Notes under the pieces: generated by a model
The model's database searches: none
Told to the model about the DNA's origin: nothing
What the model saw: the letters and a program-made list of their open reading frames with translations, nothing else
Translations under genes and position numbers: made by a program
NCBI RefSeq assembly: GCF_042731755.1
Contig: NZ_JBHWLR010000002.1
Span: 310,001-374,000, forward strand
Direction of reading: 5' to 3'
From: Promicromonospora sp042731755
Lineage (GTDB): Bacteria; Actinomycetota; Actinomycetes; Actinomycetales; Cellulomonadaceae
Length of the DNA stretch: 64,000 nt
Part shown: in pieces, positions 26,163-34,157 of the stretch
Position numbering within the stretch: position 1 is the stretch's first letter
Layout: every line of letters starts with the position of its first letter

Positions 26163-26879
26163 TCAGTCCGAGGTGGCGCGGACCGCGGTGACGATCGTCT
26201 CGGCAACCGTGACCGGGTGCGACACGCTGATCGCGTGCGACGCCCCGGGCACCCCGGTCACCACGCGGGCGCCGGCGCGCTCGGCCATGAAGCGGATCAG
26301 CTCGGCCGGGATGTTGCGGTCGGCCTCGCCGTACACGACCCACGACGGGAGGGTGCGCCAGGCCGGCTCGGCCGCCGACAGGTCGTCGGTCAGCGCGGCC
26401 TCGGTCACGGGCCGCTGCGTGGCGGCCATGAGGGCGGTGAGGTCGGCGTCGACGTCGGCGGCGAACTGCTCGCCGAACACCTCCGGGCGGATCGCGAGCT
26501 CGTTGCCGCCGGTGGAGACCGGGTAGGCCTGGAGGGCCGCGCCGAGGGTGCTGCCGGGGAACTTGGCGGACAGGTTGAACGCGTTCTCCCCGGTGTCCGG
26601 CGTGAACGCCGCGACGTAGACGAGGCCCACGACCTTCGGGTTGCCCGCAGCCGCCTCCGTGATGATCATGCCGCCGTAGGAGTGGCCGGCCAGGACGACC
26701 GGCCCGGGGATGGACGCGACGACGTCGCGCACGTACTGGGCGTCACCCGCGACGGACCGCAGCGGGTTGGCGACGGCGACCACCGGGATCAGCTGCTGCT
26801 GCAGGTGCCCGACGACGGCGTTCCAGCTCGACGACTCGGCGAACGCCCCGTGGACGAGGACGACGGTGGGTGTGGTCAT
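26163..26879 (-). CDS. alpha/beta hydrolase
   Basis: 238 residues. VVLVHGAFAESSSWN oxyanion segment (6-20), AGHSYGGM nucleophile elbow with Ser67, and PGASHAIS with the catalytic histidine near the end. This is the group of small cytoplasmic hydrolases close to plant MES/HNL-type esterases, often induced by organic hydroperoxide or acid stress. Its ATG overlaps the stop of the upstream esterase as ATGA, so the two are made together. Confidence 0.88.
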   Translation of the reverse strand: MTTPTVVLVHGAFAESSSWNAVVGHLQQQLIPVVAVANPLRSVAGDAQYVRDVVASIPGPVVLAGHSYGGMIITEAAAGNPKVVGLVYVAAFTPDTGENAFNLSAKFPGSTLGAALQAYPVSTGGNELAIRPEVFGEQFAADVDADLTALMAATQRPVTEAALTDDLSAAEPAWRTLPSWVVYGEADRNIPAELIRFMAERAGARVVTGVPGASHAISVSHPVTVAETIVTAVRATSD

Positions 26880-27940
26880 GACTGCTCTCCCTTGCTCGGT
26901 GCTGCCGTGTTGGGTACTGCTGTGTTGGGTACTGCTGTGTTCGTCGGGTCGGTCTTGAGTGCCTTGCGCAGCACGTGGACGGCCTGCTCCAGGGCGGCGG
27001 TCGTCGCGGCGGTGCCGCGCAGCGGGTTCAGCATCAGGAAGTCGTGGATCGTGCCGTTGTAGCGGACGGTCGTCGTCGGGACGCCGGCGGCGATCAGGTG
27101 GCGGGCGTACGCCTCGCCCTCGTCCCGCAGCACGTCGTTCTCGTCCACGACCAGGAACGCCTCGGGCAGCCCGGCGAGGTCCTCGGCGGTGGCCCGCAGC
27201 GGGGACGCGGTGATCTCGTCGCGCCGCTCCAGGTCGGGCAGGTAGGCGTCCCAGAACCACGCCATCGCCTTGGCCGTCAGGTGCGGGCCGTCGGCGAACT
27301 CGCGGTAGCTGCCGGTGTCCTGCCCGGCGTCGGTCACCGGGTAGTACATCGACTGGTGCACGAAGGTCACGTCCCCGCGCTGCTTGGCCAGGATCGCCAG
27401 GGCGGCGGTCATGTTCCCGCCCACCGAGTCGCCGACGACGGCCAGCCGCGTGGCGTCGAGCCCCTCGGCGGCGCCGTGCCGGGTGATCCACTGCGCCGTG
27501 GCGTAGGCCTGCTCGATCGCCACGGGGTACTGCGCCTCCGGCGACCGGGTGTACTCCACGAAGACCACGGCGGCGCCGACGCCTACGGCCAGCTCGCGCA
27601 CGAGCCGGTCGTGGGTGCCCGCGTTGCCGAGGATCCATCCACCGCCGTGCACATAGAGGATGGTCGGCAGCGGGGTGGGCAGCAGGTCCGGCAGCAGCTC
27701 CGGCCGGCTCGCACCGGACGGGTCGGTGCCGAGCGGCCTGACGATCCGCACCCGCACGTCGCCGACGTCGGCCGGGACGGTGATCCACTTCTCGTCGACG
27801 TCCGGCTTCTCGATCGGCGCCGCCTGGACGTCGTCCAGGAGCTTGCGGGCTCCCTCGACGCCCAGCTCGTGCAGCCGCGGGGGCTTCGCGGTCGCCTCGG
27901 CGAATGCCTGGGCCGCCGGTTCGAGCACGTGCTCGCTCAT
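26876..27940 (-). CDS. hormone-sensitive-lipase-family esterase
   Basis: 354 residues. HGGGW oxyanion motif at 98-102, GDSVGG nucleophile elbow with Ser172, late VDENDVLRDEG aspartate and GTIHDFLM histidine. Esterase/lipase of the HSL (bacterial family IV) type, cytoplasmic. The C-terminus ends in NTAVPNTAVPNTAAP, from a 15-nt repeat. It heads a two-gene operon divergent from the sigma factor gene at 28139. Confidence 0.9.
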   Translation of the reverse strand: MSEHVLEPAAQAFAEATAKPPRLHELGVEGARKLLDDVQAAPIEKPDVDEKWITVPADVGDVRVRIVRPLGTDPSGASRPELLPDLLPTPLPTILYVHGGGWILGNAGTHDRLVRELAVGVGAAVVFVEYTRSPEAQYPVAIEQAYATAQWITRHGAAEGLDATRLAVVGDSVGGNMTAALAILAKQRGDVTFVHQSMYYPVTDAGQDTGSYREFADGPHLTAKAMAWFWDAYLPDLERRDEITASPLRATAEDLAGLPEAFLVVDENDVLRDEGEAYARHLIAAGVPTTTVRYNGTIHDFLMLNPLRGTAATTAALEQAVHVLRKALKTDPTNTAVPNTAVPNTAAPSKGEQS

Positions 27941-28138
27941 GTTTTCTCCTTGCTCGCTCTGTTACTTGCTCCGTCGTGCCTGGTACCGAGCCTGTGGATG
28001 CATCTCGATGGTCTGCCGGGCCGGGTGGCGGCTCGCGCAGCGCAGGACAGGAGATCCGGGCCGTGCTTTTATCGGCCTCACACGTACGACCGGTCGGGGG
28101 CGCCGGCTGTGACGGCCGTTCGTCCCCGAGGTGATTCC

Positions 28139-29179
28139 ATGACAGCAGGCGCCCCCGAGGCAGGCAGTTCAGAGCCAGGCAGTTCAGAGCCGGGCGATCC
28201 AGCGCCGGGCGATCCAGAGCAGGGCCTTCCAGAGCCGGACCTTGCAGAGCAGGATCTCGACGGCGCGGCCGCCGTCTTCACGGAGGTCCGCCCGCAGCTC
28301 TTCGGGATCGTGTACCGGATGCTCGGCTCGGTCGTCGAGGCGGAGGACGTGCTGCAGGAGACCTGGATCCGCTGGCACACCACGGACCGGGCCGTCGTCC
28401 GCAACCCGCACGCGTTCCTGACGACGACCACCACGCGGCTCGCCATCAACGTGCTGCAGAGCGCGCACACACGCCGCGAGACGTACATCGGCCCGTGGCT
28501 GCCCGAGCCGGTGGACACGAGCCACGATCCGGCGCTCGGCGCGGAGCGGGGAGAGGCCCTGGACGTCGCGGTCCTGGTCCTCCTGGAACGCCTCACGCCG
28601 ACCGAGCGCGCCGCGTACGTGCTGCGCGAGGCGTTCGACTACGCGTACGCCGACATCGCCGACATCGTCCAGCTCTCGCAGGCGGCCGCGCGCCAGCTCG
28701 TGAGCCGGGCGCGCAAGCACATCACGTCCGGGCGGCGCGGCACCGTCCTCGCGAGCCGGCGCCGGGCCCTGCTGGAGGCGTTCGTCGCGGCGGCCCGGGC
28801 CGGCGACCTCACGGGGCTGGAGCGGCTGTTCGCCGAGGACGTCGTCAGCCGGGCCGACAGCGGCGGCGTCGTCCGGCCCGCGGCGCGCGTCCCCGTCGTC
28901 GGACGCCGGAAGGTCGCCCGGCTCCTGGAGGCCTACGCCGAGACCTTCTGGGCCGGCGTCACCACGGGACCGCTGGAGGTCAACGGGCACTCGGCCATGG
29001 GCCTGGAGCGAGGCGGTGAGCTGTTCTGCGTGCTCACGCTCACCGCCTCGGACCAGGGCGTGCACGAGGTGCTGTGGCAGATGAACCCCGGCAAGCTGGG
29101 GCCGGTCAGGCTCGGCCGGCCGGGGAGCCGGCCCGCCGGAGCGCCCGCGAGCCGGCCCGGGACTAGGCCGCCGGGTTGA
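28139..29179 (+). CDS. ECF RNA polymerase sigma factor with SnoaL-like C-terminus (ECF41/SigJ type)
   Basis: 346 residues from ATG 28139. The first 40 residues are a disordered acidic stretch of GSSEPG/GDPAPG/PEPD units (15-nt period). Sigma region 2 is at about 45-115 (LFGIVYRMLGSVVEAEDVLQETWIRW), region 4 at about 150-205 (LERLTPTERAAYVLREAF, YADIADIVQLSQAAARQLVSRARKHI). A SnoaL-like domain at about 215-325 replaces an anti-sigma factor in this family. The divergent esterase pair is the likely regulon. Its 3' end overlaps the NPP1 gene by 17 bases. Confidence 0.9.
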   Translation: MTAGAPEAGSSEPGSSEPGDPAPGDPEQGLPEPDLAEQDLDGAAAVFTEVRPQLFGIVYRMLGSVVEAEDVLQETWIRWHTTDRAVVRNPHAFLTTTTTRLAINVLQSAHTRRETYIGPWLPEPVDTSHDPALGAERGEALDVAVLVLLERLTPTERAAYVLREAFDYAYADIADIVQLSQAAARQLVSRARKHITSGRRGTVLASRRRALLEAFVAAARAGDLTGLERLFAEDVVSRADSGGVVRPAARVPVVGRRKVARLLEAYAETFWAGVTTGPLEVNGHSAMGLERGGELFCVLTLTASDQGVHEVLWQMNPGKLGPVRLGRPGSRPAGAPASRPGTRPPG

Positions 29180-29960
29180 ACGGGATGCCGGCCGGCTTCA
29201 TGCGCTCCAGCCAGTACGTGAAGTCGCCGTCGTCGATCTTGATGCTCGCGCCGCCGAAGTCGGCGGTCATGAGGCGGTCGCGCAGCGACGTGCTGGGCCA
29301 GCCGTTCCAGCCGACGATCGGCGGGTAGCGCCAGGTGCCGTAGTGGTTCTCGGGCGGGTCGTCGTTGCCGTTGGCCAGGCGGAACAGGTGCGTGCTCGGC
29401 CCGTCCTTGTGGTAGACGATCTTGGGGTGCGAACCCTCGAACCGGACCTGTGAGCGGGGGTACGTCGCCGAGCCGCTGTGCTCGGTGATCGAGACGTGCT
29501 CCACCTGGTTGGTCGCCTGGTCGACCCACACCACGACGTGCTCCCAGTCGTGCCGGTGGCTGCCGACAGCCACGGGGCCGTCCATGGTCTGGTCCTTCTC
29601 GAAGTAGCTCGCGTACATGACGGCGCACCAGCCGTTGTTGCACTTGTCGCGCGCGTAGGTCTGCGACGCGTCCAGGTCCCACTGGTCGCGGCAGCTCCCG
29701 TTGACGGCGCCGCCGATCGCGAGGCCGGTCGCCAGCGTCCCGTCCGGGCCGATCGCGGACGTCGCGTAGCAGCCGTCGGTGTCGTAGTCGTAGGCGGGGG
29801 AGAAGGACTGCTCGTACCCGCCGGCGTTCTGCGGGAGGTTCGGCGGCGGGTCGGCCTGCGCGGCCGTGGCCGGGGCGACGAGCGCGAGCAGTGTGACGGC
29901 GGCGGCCGCGACGATGCGGGCCGGTGCGTGAGGTGTCGGTCGACGGTCCGTGCGTTCCAT
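29163..29960 (-). CDS. secreted NPP1-family (Nep1-like) protein
   Basis: 265 residues. A signal peptide (about 1-36) precedes an NPP1 domain (about 40-260) with the family heptapeptide as GSHRHDWE at 133-140. Four cysteines are visible in the first half (CYATS, SCRDQ, KCNNGWC). Nep1-like proteins of plant-associated microbes bind sphingolipids and permeabilise plant membranes, and depend on the histidine/aspartate/glutamate motif seen here. Whether this copy is toxic or a wall-associated homologue cannot be told. Upstream lie three 14-nt repeats. Confidence 0.88.
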   Translation of the reverse strand: MERTDRRPTPHAPARIVAAAAVTLLALVAPATAAQADPPPNLPQNAGGYEQSFSPAYDYDTDGCYATSAIGPDGTLATGLAIGGAVNGSCRDQWDLDASQTYARDKCNNGWCAVMYASYFEKDQTMDGPVAVGSHRHDWEHVVVWVDQATNQVEHVSITEHSGSATYPRSQVRFEGSHPKIVYHKDGPSTHLFRLANGNDDPPENHYGTWRYPPIVGWNGWPSTSLRDRLMTADFGGASIKIDDGDFTYWLERMKPAGIPFNPAA

Positions 29961-30135
29961 GACGGGCCTCTCGTGAGTCTGCACTGTGGGTCCTGCACTG
30001 TGGGTCCTGCACTGTGGGTCCTGCGGCGCAGGTTCTGCGCCGCGCGTGGGAACGGGTGAAAAGCCGGGCAGACGGATGGTATTGCCGCTGGGTACGCCGG
30101 GCAATGAGGGTGATCGCTTACGCGGGTGGACGCCG
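29961..30135. other. upstream part of the npp/ABC divergent region
   Basis: Between the NPP1 start and the promoter at 30136. Contains the 3 x 14-nt repeat at 29979-30020; nothing else recognised. No open frame here is supported by codon pattern. Confidence 0.6.
29979..30020. repeat. three perfect 14-nt tandem repeats
   Basis: CTGCACTGTGGGTC occurs three times head to tail in the leader of the NPP1 gene, ending with a partial fourth copy (CTGCGG). The 14-nt period is not frame-preserving, so it is noncoding. Confidence 0.93.
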
Positions 30136-30196
30136 TTGACCGCGCACCGCCGGGGTCGCTATGTTCTTTATGGGCACAATCGTTCGGATAGCGAAC
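30136..30196 (+). promoter_or_regulatory. putative promoter and IclR-type operator of the pob/pca operon
   Basis: TTGACC (30136-30141), an 18-base spacer and TATGTT (30160-30165) form a sigma70-like promoter. The 15-base inverted repeat GTTCGGATAGCGAAC (30182-30196) lies just past the expected start and resembles the PcaR/PcaU/PobR site type (GTTCGATAATCGCAC in Pseudomonas). The operon encodes an IclR regulator, a natural ligand for this site. The promoter is a by-eye assignment. Confidence 0.6.
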
Positions 30197-30291
30197 ACCG
30201 GGTGCTTCGAACACCGGGTACACCGAACGCCGGGTACACCGAGCACCTGCGCGAGCACCACGCACAGCACCACGTACAGCACCACGTTCAA
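30192..30291 (+). repeat. 16-nt then 12-nt tandem repeats in the operon leader
   Basis: Four 16-base units (30192-30255; the first three share CGAACRCCGGGT) are followed by three 12-base units (CACCACGYACAG type, 30256-30291). Each of the first three units restarts a CGAAC half-site of the IclR-type palindrome, giving half-sites at 30192, 30208 and 30224. Noncoding; ends 12 bases before the first start codon. Confidence 0.88.
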
Positions 30292-30303
30292 GGGAGAACC
30301 TCA

Positions 30304-31311
30304 GTGCGACGTACTTTTTCTGCTGCCGCCCCCGTTCTTGTCGCCGCGACGGCGGTCCTGCTCCTGGCCGCGTGCGGGGGCACGTCCGGGGCCGGGTCCG
30401 GTGCCGGCGGCTCCGGGGACGGCGGGTCGGGGTCCGGGTCGGACGGCGGGCTCACGCCGGTCACGGTCGGCGTCATCCCGATCGTCGACGTCGCACCGAT
30501 CTACCTCGGCGTGCAGGAGGGCTTCTTCGAGGACGAGGGCCTCGACGTCACGCTCGAGCTCGCGCAGGGCGGCGCCGCGATCGTGCCCGCCGTGGTGGCC
30601 GGCGAGTACCAGTTCGGGTTCAGCAACGTGACGTCGTTGCTGGTCGCGTCGTCGCAGGGGCTGCCGCTCAAGGCCGTGGCGCCCGGCAACTCCACGACGG
30701 GCGTGGCGGGCGAGGACTTCAGCGCCGTCGTCGTCCCGGAGGACTCCGACGTCCAGGACGCCGCCGACCTGGCCGGCCGGACCGTCGCCGTCAACACGCT
30801 GAACAACATCGGCGACACCACGATCCGCAAGGTGGTCGCCGACGCCGGCGGCGACCCGGCCGCGGTGGAGTTCGTCGAGATGGCGTTCCCCGACATGCCC
30901 GCCGCCGTCGCCGGTGGTCAGGTCGACGCCGCGTGGATCGTCGAGCCGCACCTGACCAGGGCGCTGCAGGACGGCGCGCGGGTCGTCGCGTCCAACTTCG
31001 CGGAGACCGACCCCGACCTGCTGATCGCGGCCTACTTCACGTCCGACCAGCAGATCGCCGCCGACCCGGAGACCGTCAAGGCCTTCACCGCCGCCATGGA
31101 GGAGTCCCTGACCTACGCCGAGGAGCACCCGGACGAGACGCGCGCGGTCCTGGACACCTACACCGAGATCGACCCGGCCGTGAAGGAGGCCATGGTCATG
31201 CCGCGGTTCGCGCCGGGGCTGGAGGCGTCGTCGTTCCAGGTGCTGGCCGACCTCGGCCTGGAGCAGGGCCTGTTCGACGAGGCCGTCGACGTGGGCGCGC
31301 TGCTGCCGTGA
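30304..31311 (+). CDS. ABC transporter substrate-binding lipoprotein (NMT1/SsuA-like)
   Basis: 335 residues from GTG 30304 behind AAGGGAGAA. Lipobox LLLAAC with Cys24, then a Gly/Ser-rich linker (about 26-48). The mature protein is a NMT1/ThiY/SsuA fold: TVGVIPIVDVAPIYLGVQEGFFEDEGLDV and a late AWIVEPHLTRALQDGARVVA. First gene of the pob/pca operon, so the cargo is probably an aromatic acid such as 4-hydroxybenzoate, protocatechuate or a relative. Cargo is inferred from context only. Confidence 0.9.
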   Translation: MRRTFSAAAPVLVAATAVLLLAACGGTSGAGSGAGGSGDGGSGSGSDGGLTPVTVGVIPIVDVAPIYLGVQEGFFEDEGLDVTLELAQGGAAIVPAVVAGEYQFGFSNVTSLLVASSQGLPLKAVAPGNSTTGVAGEDFSAVVVPEDSDVQDAADLAGRTVAVNTLNNIGDTTIRKVVADAGGDPAAVEFVEMAFPDMPAAVAGGQVDAAWIVEPHLTRALQDGARVVASNFAETDPDLLIAAYFTSDQQIAADPETVKAFTAAMEESLTYAEEHPDETRAVLDTYTEIDPAVKEAMVMPRFAPGLEASSFQVLADLGLEQGLFDEAVDVGALLP

Positions 31312-32156
31312 GCCGTGCCGTCACTCGGGCTGCCGCCACTCGGGCTGCCGGTCGAACCGCGAGTCGGACCGCGAGTCGGAGCGCGGGCGTGCCCGCCTGG
31401 GCGCTCGGCGCGGGCGGGGTCGCGACGCTGCTCCTGGTCGTCGAGCTCGTGCCGCGGCTCGGGCTCGTGGACGCGCGCTACCTGCCCCCGACGTCGCAGA
31501 TCCTGGCTGCGCTCGCGGAACGCCTGGGGCGGGGCGAGTTCTGGACGGCGCTGGGGCAGACGCTGACCACGTGGTTCACGGGGCTGGCGATCTCGCTCGT
31601 GGCCGGCGTCGTGCTGGGCGTGGTCATCGGGTCCGTCCCGCTGCTGCGTGCCGTGACGGCGTCGACGATCGAGTTCCTGCGGCCCGTGCCCTCGGTCGCG
31701 CTCATCCCCGTGGCCATCCTGCTGTACGGCACGGGGATGGCCTCCACCCTGCTGCTCGTCGTCTACGCGAGCTTCTGGCAGGTCCTGGTGCAGGTGCTCG
31801 CGGGCGTGCAGGACGTCGACCCGGTCGCCTCGGACACGGCGCGCTCCTACCGGTTCTCGCCGCTGACCCGCGTCCGCACCGTGGTGTGGCCGACGACGCT
31901 GCCGTACGCGATGACGGGCCTGCGCCTGGCTGCGAGCGTGGCGCTGATCCTGACCGTGACGGGCGAGCTGCTGATCGGCACGCCCGGGATCGGCAAGCTG
32001 CTCGGGGTGGCGCAGTCCTCGGGGGCGGTCGCGTCGATGTACGCCTATGTGGTCGTCGCCGGCCTGCTCGGCGTCGCGGTGAACGTCGTGGCCCGCGCGC
32101 TGGAGCGCCGGACCCTGTTCTGGCACCCCTCGGTCCGCGGGGAGAGTGCGGCATGA
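31308..32156 (+). CDS. ABC transporter permease (SsuC/TauC-like)
   Basis: 282 residues, GTGA overlap with the binding-protein gene. Residues 1-27 are an RAVTRAAATRAAGRTASRTAS repeat-like arginine/alanine stretch. Six membrane helices follow, with the EAA-like loop DPVASDTARSYRFSPLTRVRTVVWPTTLP contacting the ATPase. It forms half of a heterodimeric channel with the next gene product. Confidence 0.9.
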   Translation: MSRAVTRAAATRAAGRTASRTASRSAGVPAWALGAGGVATLLLVVELVPRLGLVDARYLPPTSQILAALAERLGRGEFWTALGQTLTTWFTGLAISLVAGVVLGVVIGSVPLLRAVTASTIEFLRPVPSVALIPVAILLYGTGMASTLLLVVYASFWQVLVQVLAGVQDVDPVASDTARSYRFSPLTRVRTVVWPTTLPYAMTGLRLAASVALILTVTGELLIGTPGIGKLLGVAQSSGAVASMYAYVVVAGLLGVAVNVVARALERRTLFWHPSVRGESAA

Positions 32157-33136
32157 CGGGCGCTCGGTCGGAGACAACGGCGGGCACTGAGTCGGAGACC
32201 ACGACGGGCGCTCGGTCGGAGACGACGGCGGGCACTCGTTCCGAAACCACGACCGGCACGTCGCGACCTCGCCGGTCGCGAGGGCCGGCGAGATCCGGGG
32301 ACGAGGGTGCTGTGCGCCGGGGATCCGGGCTCGCGCGGGCCCTGCGGTCCGTGCTGCTCGTCGTCGGCCTGCCCGTCGTGCTGCTCGTCGCGTGGTGGTT
32401 CCTGACCGCCCGCAGCACCGTGTACTTCAACCCGCCCCTGCGCACGATCGTCGGCACGTTCGGCGAGACGTGGTTCGAGGCCCCGCCCGGCGAGGGCTTC
32501 GGCGGCAGCCGGCTCGCGACCGACGTGGTGCCGAGCGTGCTGCGGCTGCTCGCCGGGTACTCGGCGGCGCTCGTCGTCGGCGTCGGCCTCGGGGTGGCGA
32601 TCGGGTCCTCGCGCGCCCTGCGCGCGTACTCCGAGCCTGTGCTGGAGTTCTTCCGCGCGATCCCGCCGCCCGTGCTGGTGCCGGTCCTGATGCTGTTCCT
32701 CGGCATCGGCACCCCGATGAAGATCGTCGTGATCGCGACGGGCTGCCTGTGGCCGATCCTGCTCAACACCGTCGAGGGCGTGCGCGGCCTGGACCCGGTG
32801 CTGCGCGACACGGCCCGGGCCTACCGGCTGGGCCGCGTGGCGACGGTGCGGCACCTCGTGCTGCGCGGCGCCGGCCCGCAGATCGTGACCGGCGCCCGGC
32901 AGGCGCTGTCGATCGGGATCATCCTGATGGTGATCAGCGAGATGTTCGCGGCCAAGGACGGACTGGGTTTCTCGATCGTGCAGTTCCAGCGCAGCTTCGC
33001 GATCCCGGAGATGTGGAGCGGGGTCATCCTGCTCGGCGTCGTCGGGGTGCTGCTGTCCCTCGTCTTCCGGGCCGTGACGAACACGGTCCTCGGCTGGTAT
33101 CTCGGGTACCGGCGGTCACAGAACGGAGGTGCCTGA
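32153..33136 (+). CDS. ABC transporter permease (SsuC/TauC-like), second subunit
   Basis: 327 residues, ATGA overlap with the first permease. The N-terminal 36 residues are four 24-nt repeats encoding ARSETTAGT/ESETTTG. The permease domain (about 60-325) has six helices and the EAA-like loop DPVLRDTARAYRLGRVATVRHLVLRGAGP. Two different permeases in one SsuABC-type system imply a heterodimer, which is less common than a homodimer. Confidence 0.9.
   Translation: MTGARSETTAGTESETTTGARSETTAGTRSETTTGTSRPRRSRGPARSGDEGAVRRGSGLARALRSVLLVVGLPVVLLVAWWFLTARSTVYFNPPLRTIVGTFGETWFEAPPGEGFGGSRLATDVVPSVLRLLAGYSAALVVGVGLGVAIGSSRALRAYSEPVLEFFRAIPPPVLVPVLMLFLGIGTPMKIVVIATGCLWPILLNTVEGVRGLDPVLRDTARAYRLGRVATVRHLVLRGAGPQIVTGARQALSIGIILMVISEMFAAKDGLGFSIVQFQRSFAIPEMWSGVILLGVVGVLLSLVFRAVTNTVLGWYLGYRRSQNGGA
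32162..32257 (+). repeat. 4 x 24-nt coding repeat
   Basis: Four 24-base units encode alternating ARSETTAG and TESETTTG/TRSETTTG octapeptides at the N-terminus of the second permease. Confidence 0.9.
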
Positions 33137-33137
33137 G

Positions 33138-34157
33138 ATGAGCAGCTCGGCTGACGGAGCCGGCCCGGTCGAGAGGGCTGTACAGGTTGATAGGACCGGC
33201 CTGGTCGAGACGACCGTGCAGGATGAGAAGACCGTGCAGGATGAGAAGAGCGCGCAGGCCGACAGGTCAGGGCCCGCGGGCGGGGCGCGCCTCGCCGTGC
33301 GCGGCCTGCGCAAGGTGTACGACGGCGGCGCGGCGCCCGTCGAGGCGATCACCGACCTCACGTTCGAGGTACGCCCGGGCGAGCTGGTGTGCGTCGTCGG
33401 ACCCTCGGGGGCCGGCAAGACGACGCTGCTGCGCTGCGTCGCGGGCCTCCTGCCGCCGACGTCGGGCGAGGTGGTGCTGGGGGAGACGGCGATCACCGAG
33501 CCGCCGCGGGGGATGGCGGTGGTGCTCCAGGAGTACGGCCGCTCGCTGTTCCCGTGGATGACGGTCGCCCAGAACGTGGAGCTGCCGCTGCGCGAGAAGG
33601 GCGTCGCGAAGGCCCGGCGGGCCCAGCTCGTCCGCGAGACCCTCGCGGCGGTCGGCCTGGACGACGTGACCGGTGCCTACCCCTGGCAGCTCTCCGGCGG
33701 CATGCAGCAGCGGGTGGCGATCGCGCGCGCCGTCGCCTACGAACCGCAGGTGCTGCTCATGGACGAGCCGTTCGCCGCCGTCGACGCGCAGACCCGGTTC
33801 GAGCTGGAGGACCTGGTCCGCGAGCTGTGGCGGCGGCTGGACATCACCGTCGTCTTCGTGACCCACGACATCGACGAGGCCATCTACCTGGGCGAGCGGG
33901 TGCTCGTGCTCTCGGCCCGGCCCACGGTCGTCCTGGAGGACGTCGCGGTCGGCCTCGGCCCCGACCGCGACCAGCTCGAGACGCGCTCCGCGCCCGAGTT
34001 CGCCCGCCTGCGCACGCACGTGTACGAGCTGGTGCAGCAGGCCAAGCAGGGCGTGCGCAGCCTCGCGGAGGCGCGGCTCAACCATGCGGTCGGGGGCACG
34101 GTCGGGGGCGCTGTCATTGGCTCGGTCGGGGGAGCGGCGGGGGGACCGGATGCCTGA
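33138..34157 (+). CDS. ABC transporter ATP-binding protein (SsuB/TauB-like)
   Basis: 339 residues; ATG 33138 chosen because GGAGG at 33125-33129 is 8 bases away. A 50-residue N-terminal tail is a degenerate 18-nt repeat (five units, 33174-33263, including TVQDEK twice). Then Walker A GPSGAGKTT, Q-loop VLQEYGRSLFPW, signature LSGGMQQRVAIARA, Walker B VLLMDEPFAAVD and HDIDEA switch. The C-terminus adds a GGTVGGAVIGSVGG repeat. Energises the aromatic-acid importer; its stop overlaps the iclR start by 8 bases. Confidence 0.92.
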   Translation: MSSSADGAGPVERAVQVDRTGLVETTVQDEKTVQDEKSAQADRSGPAGGARLAVRGLRKVYDGGAAPVEAITDLTFEVRPGELVCVVGPSGAGKTTLLRCVAGLLPPTSGEVVLGETAITEPPRGMAVVLQEYGRSLFPWMTVAQNVELPLREKGVAKARRAQLVRETLAAVGLDDVTGAYPWQLSGGMQQRVAIARAVAYEPQVLLMDEPFAAVDAQTRFELEDLVRELWRRLDITVVFVTHDIDEAIYLGERVLVLSARPTVVLEDVAVGLGPDRDQLETRSAPEFARLRTHVYELVQQAKQGVRSLAEARLNHAVGGTVGGAVIGSVGGAAGGPDA

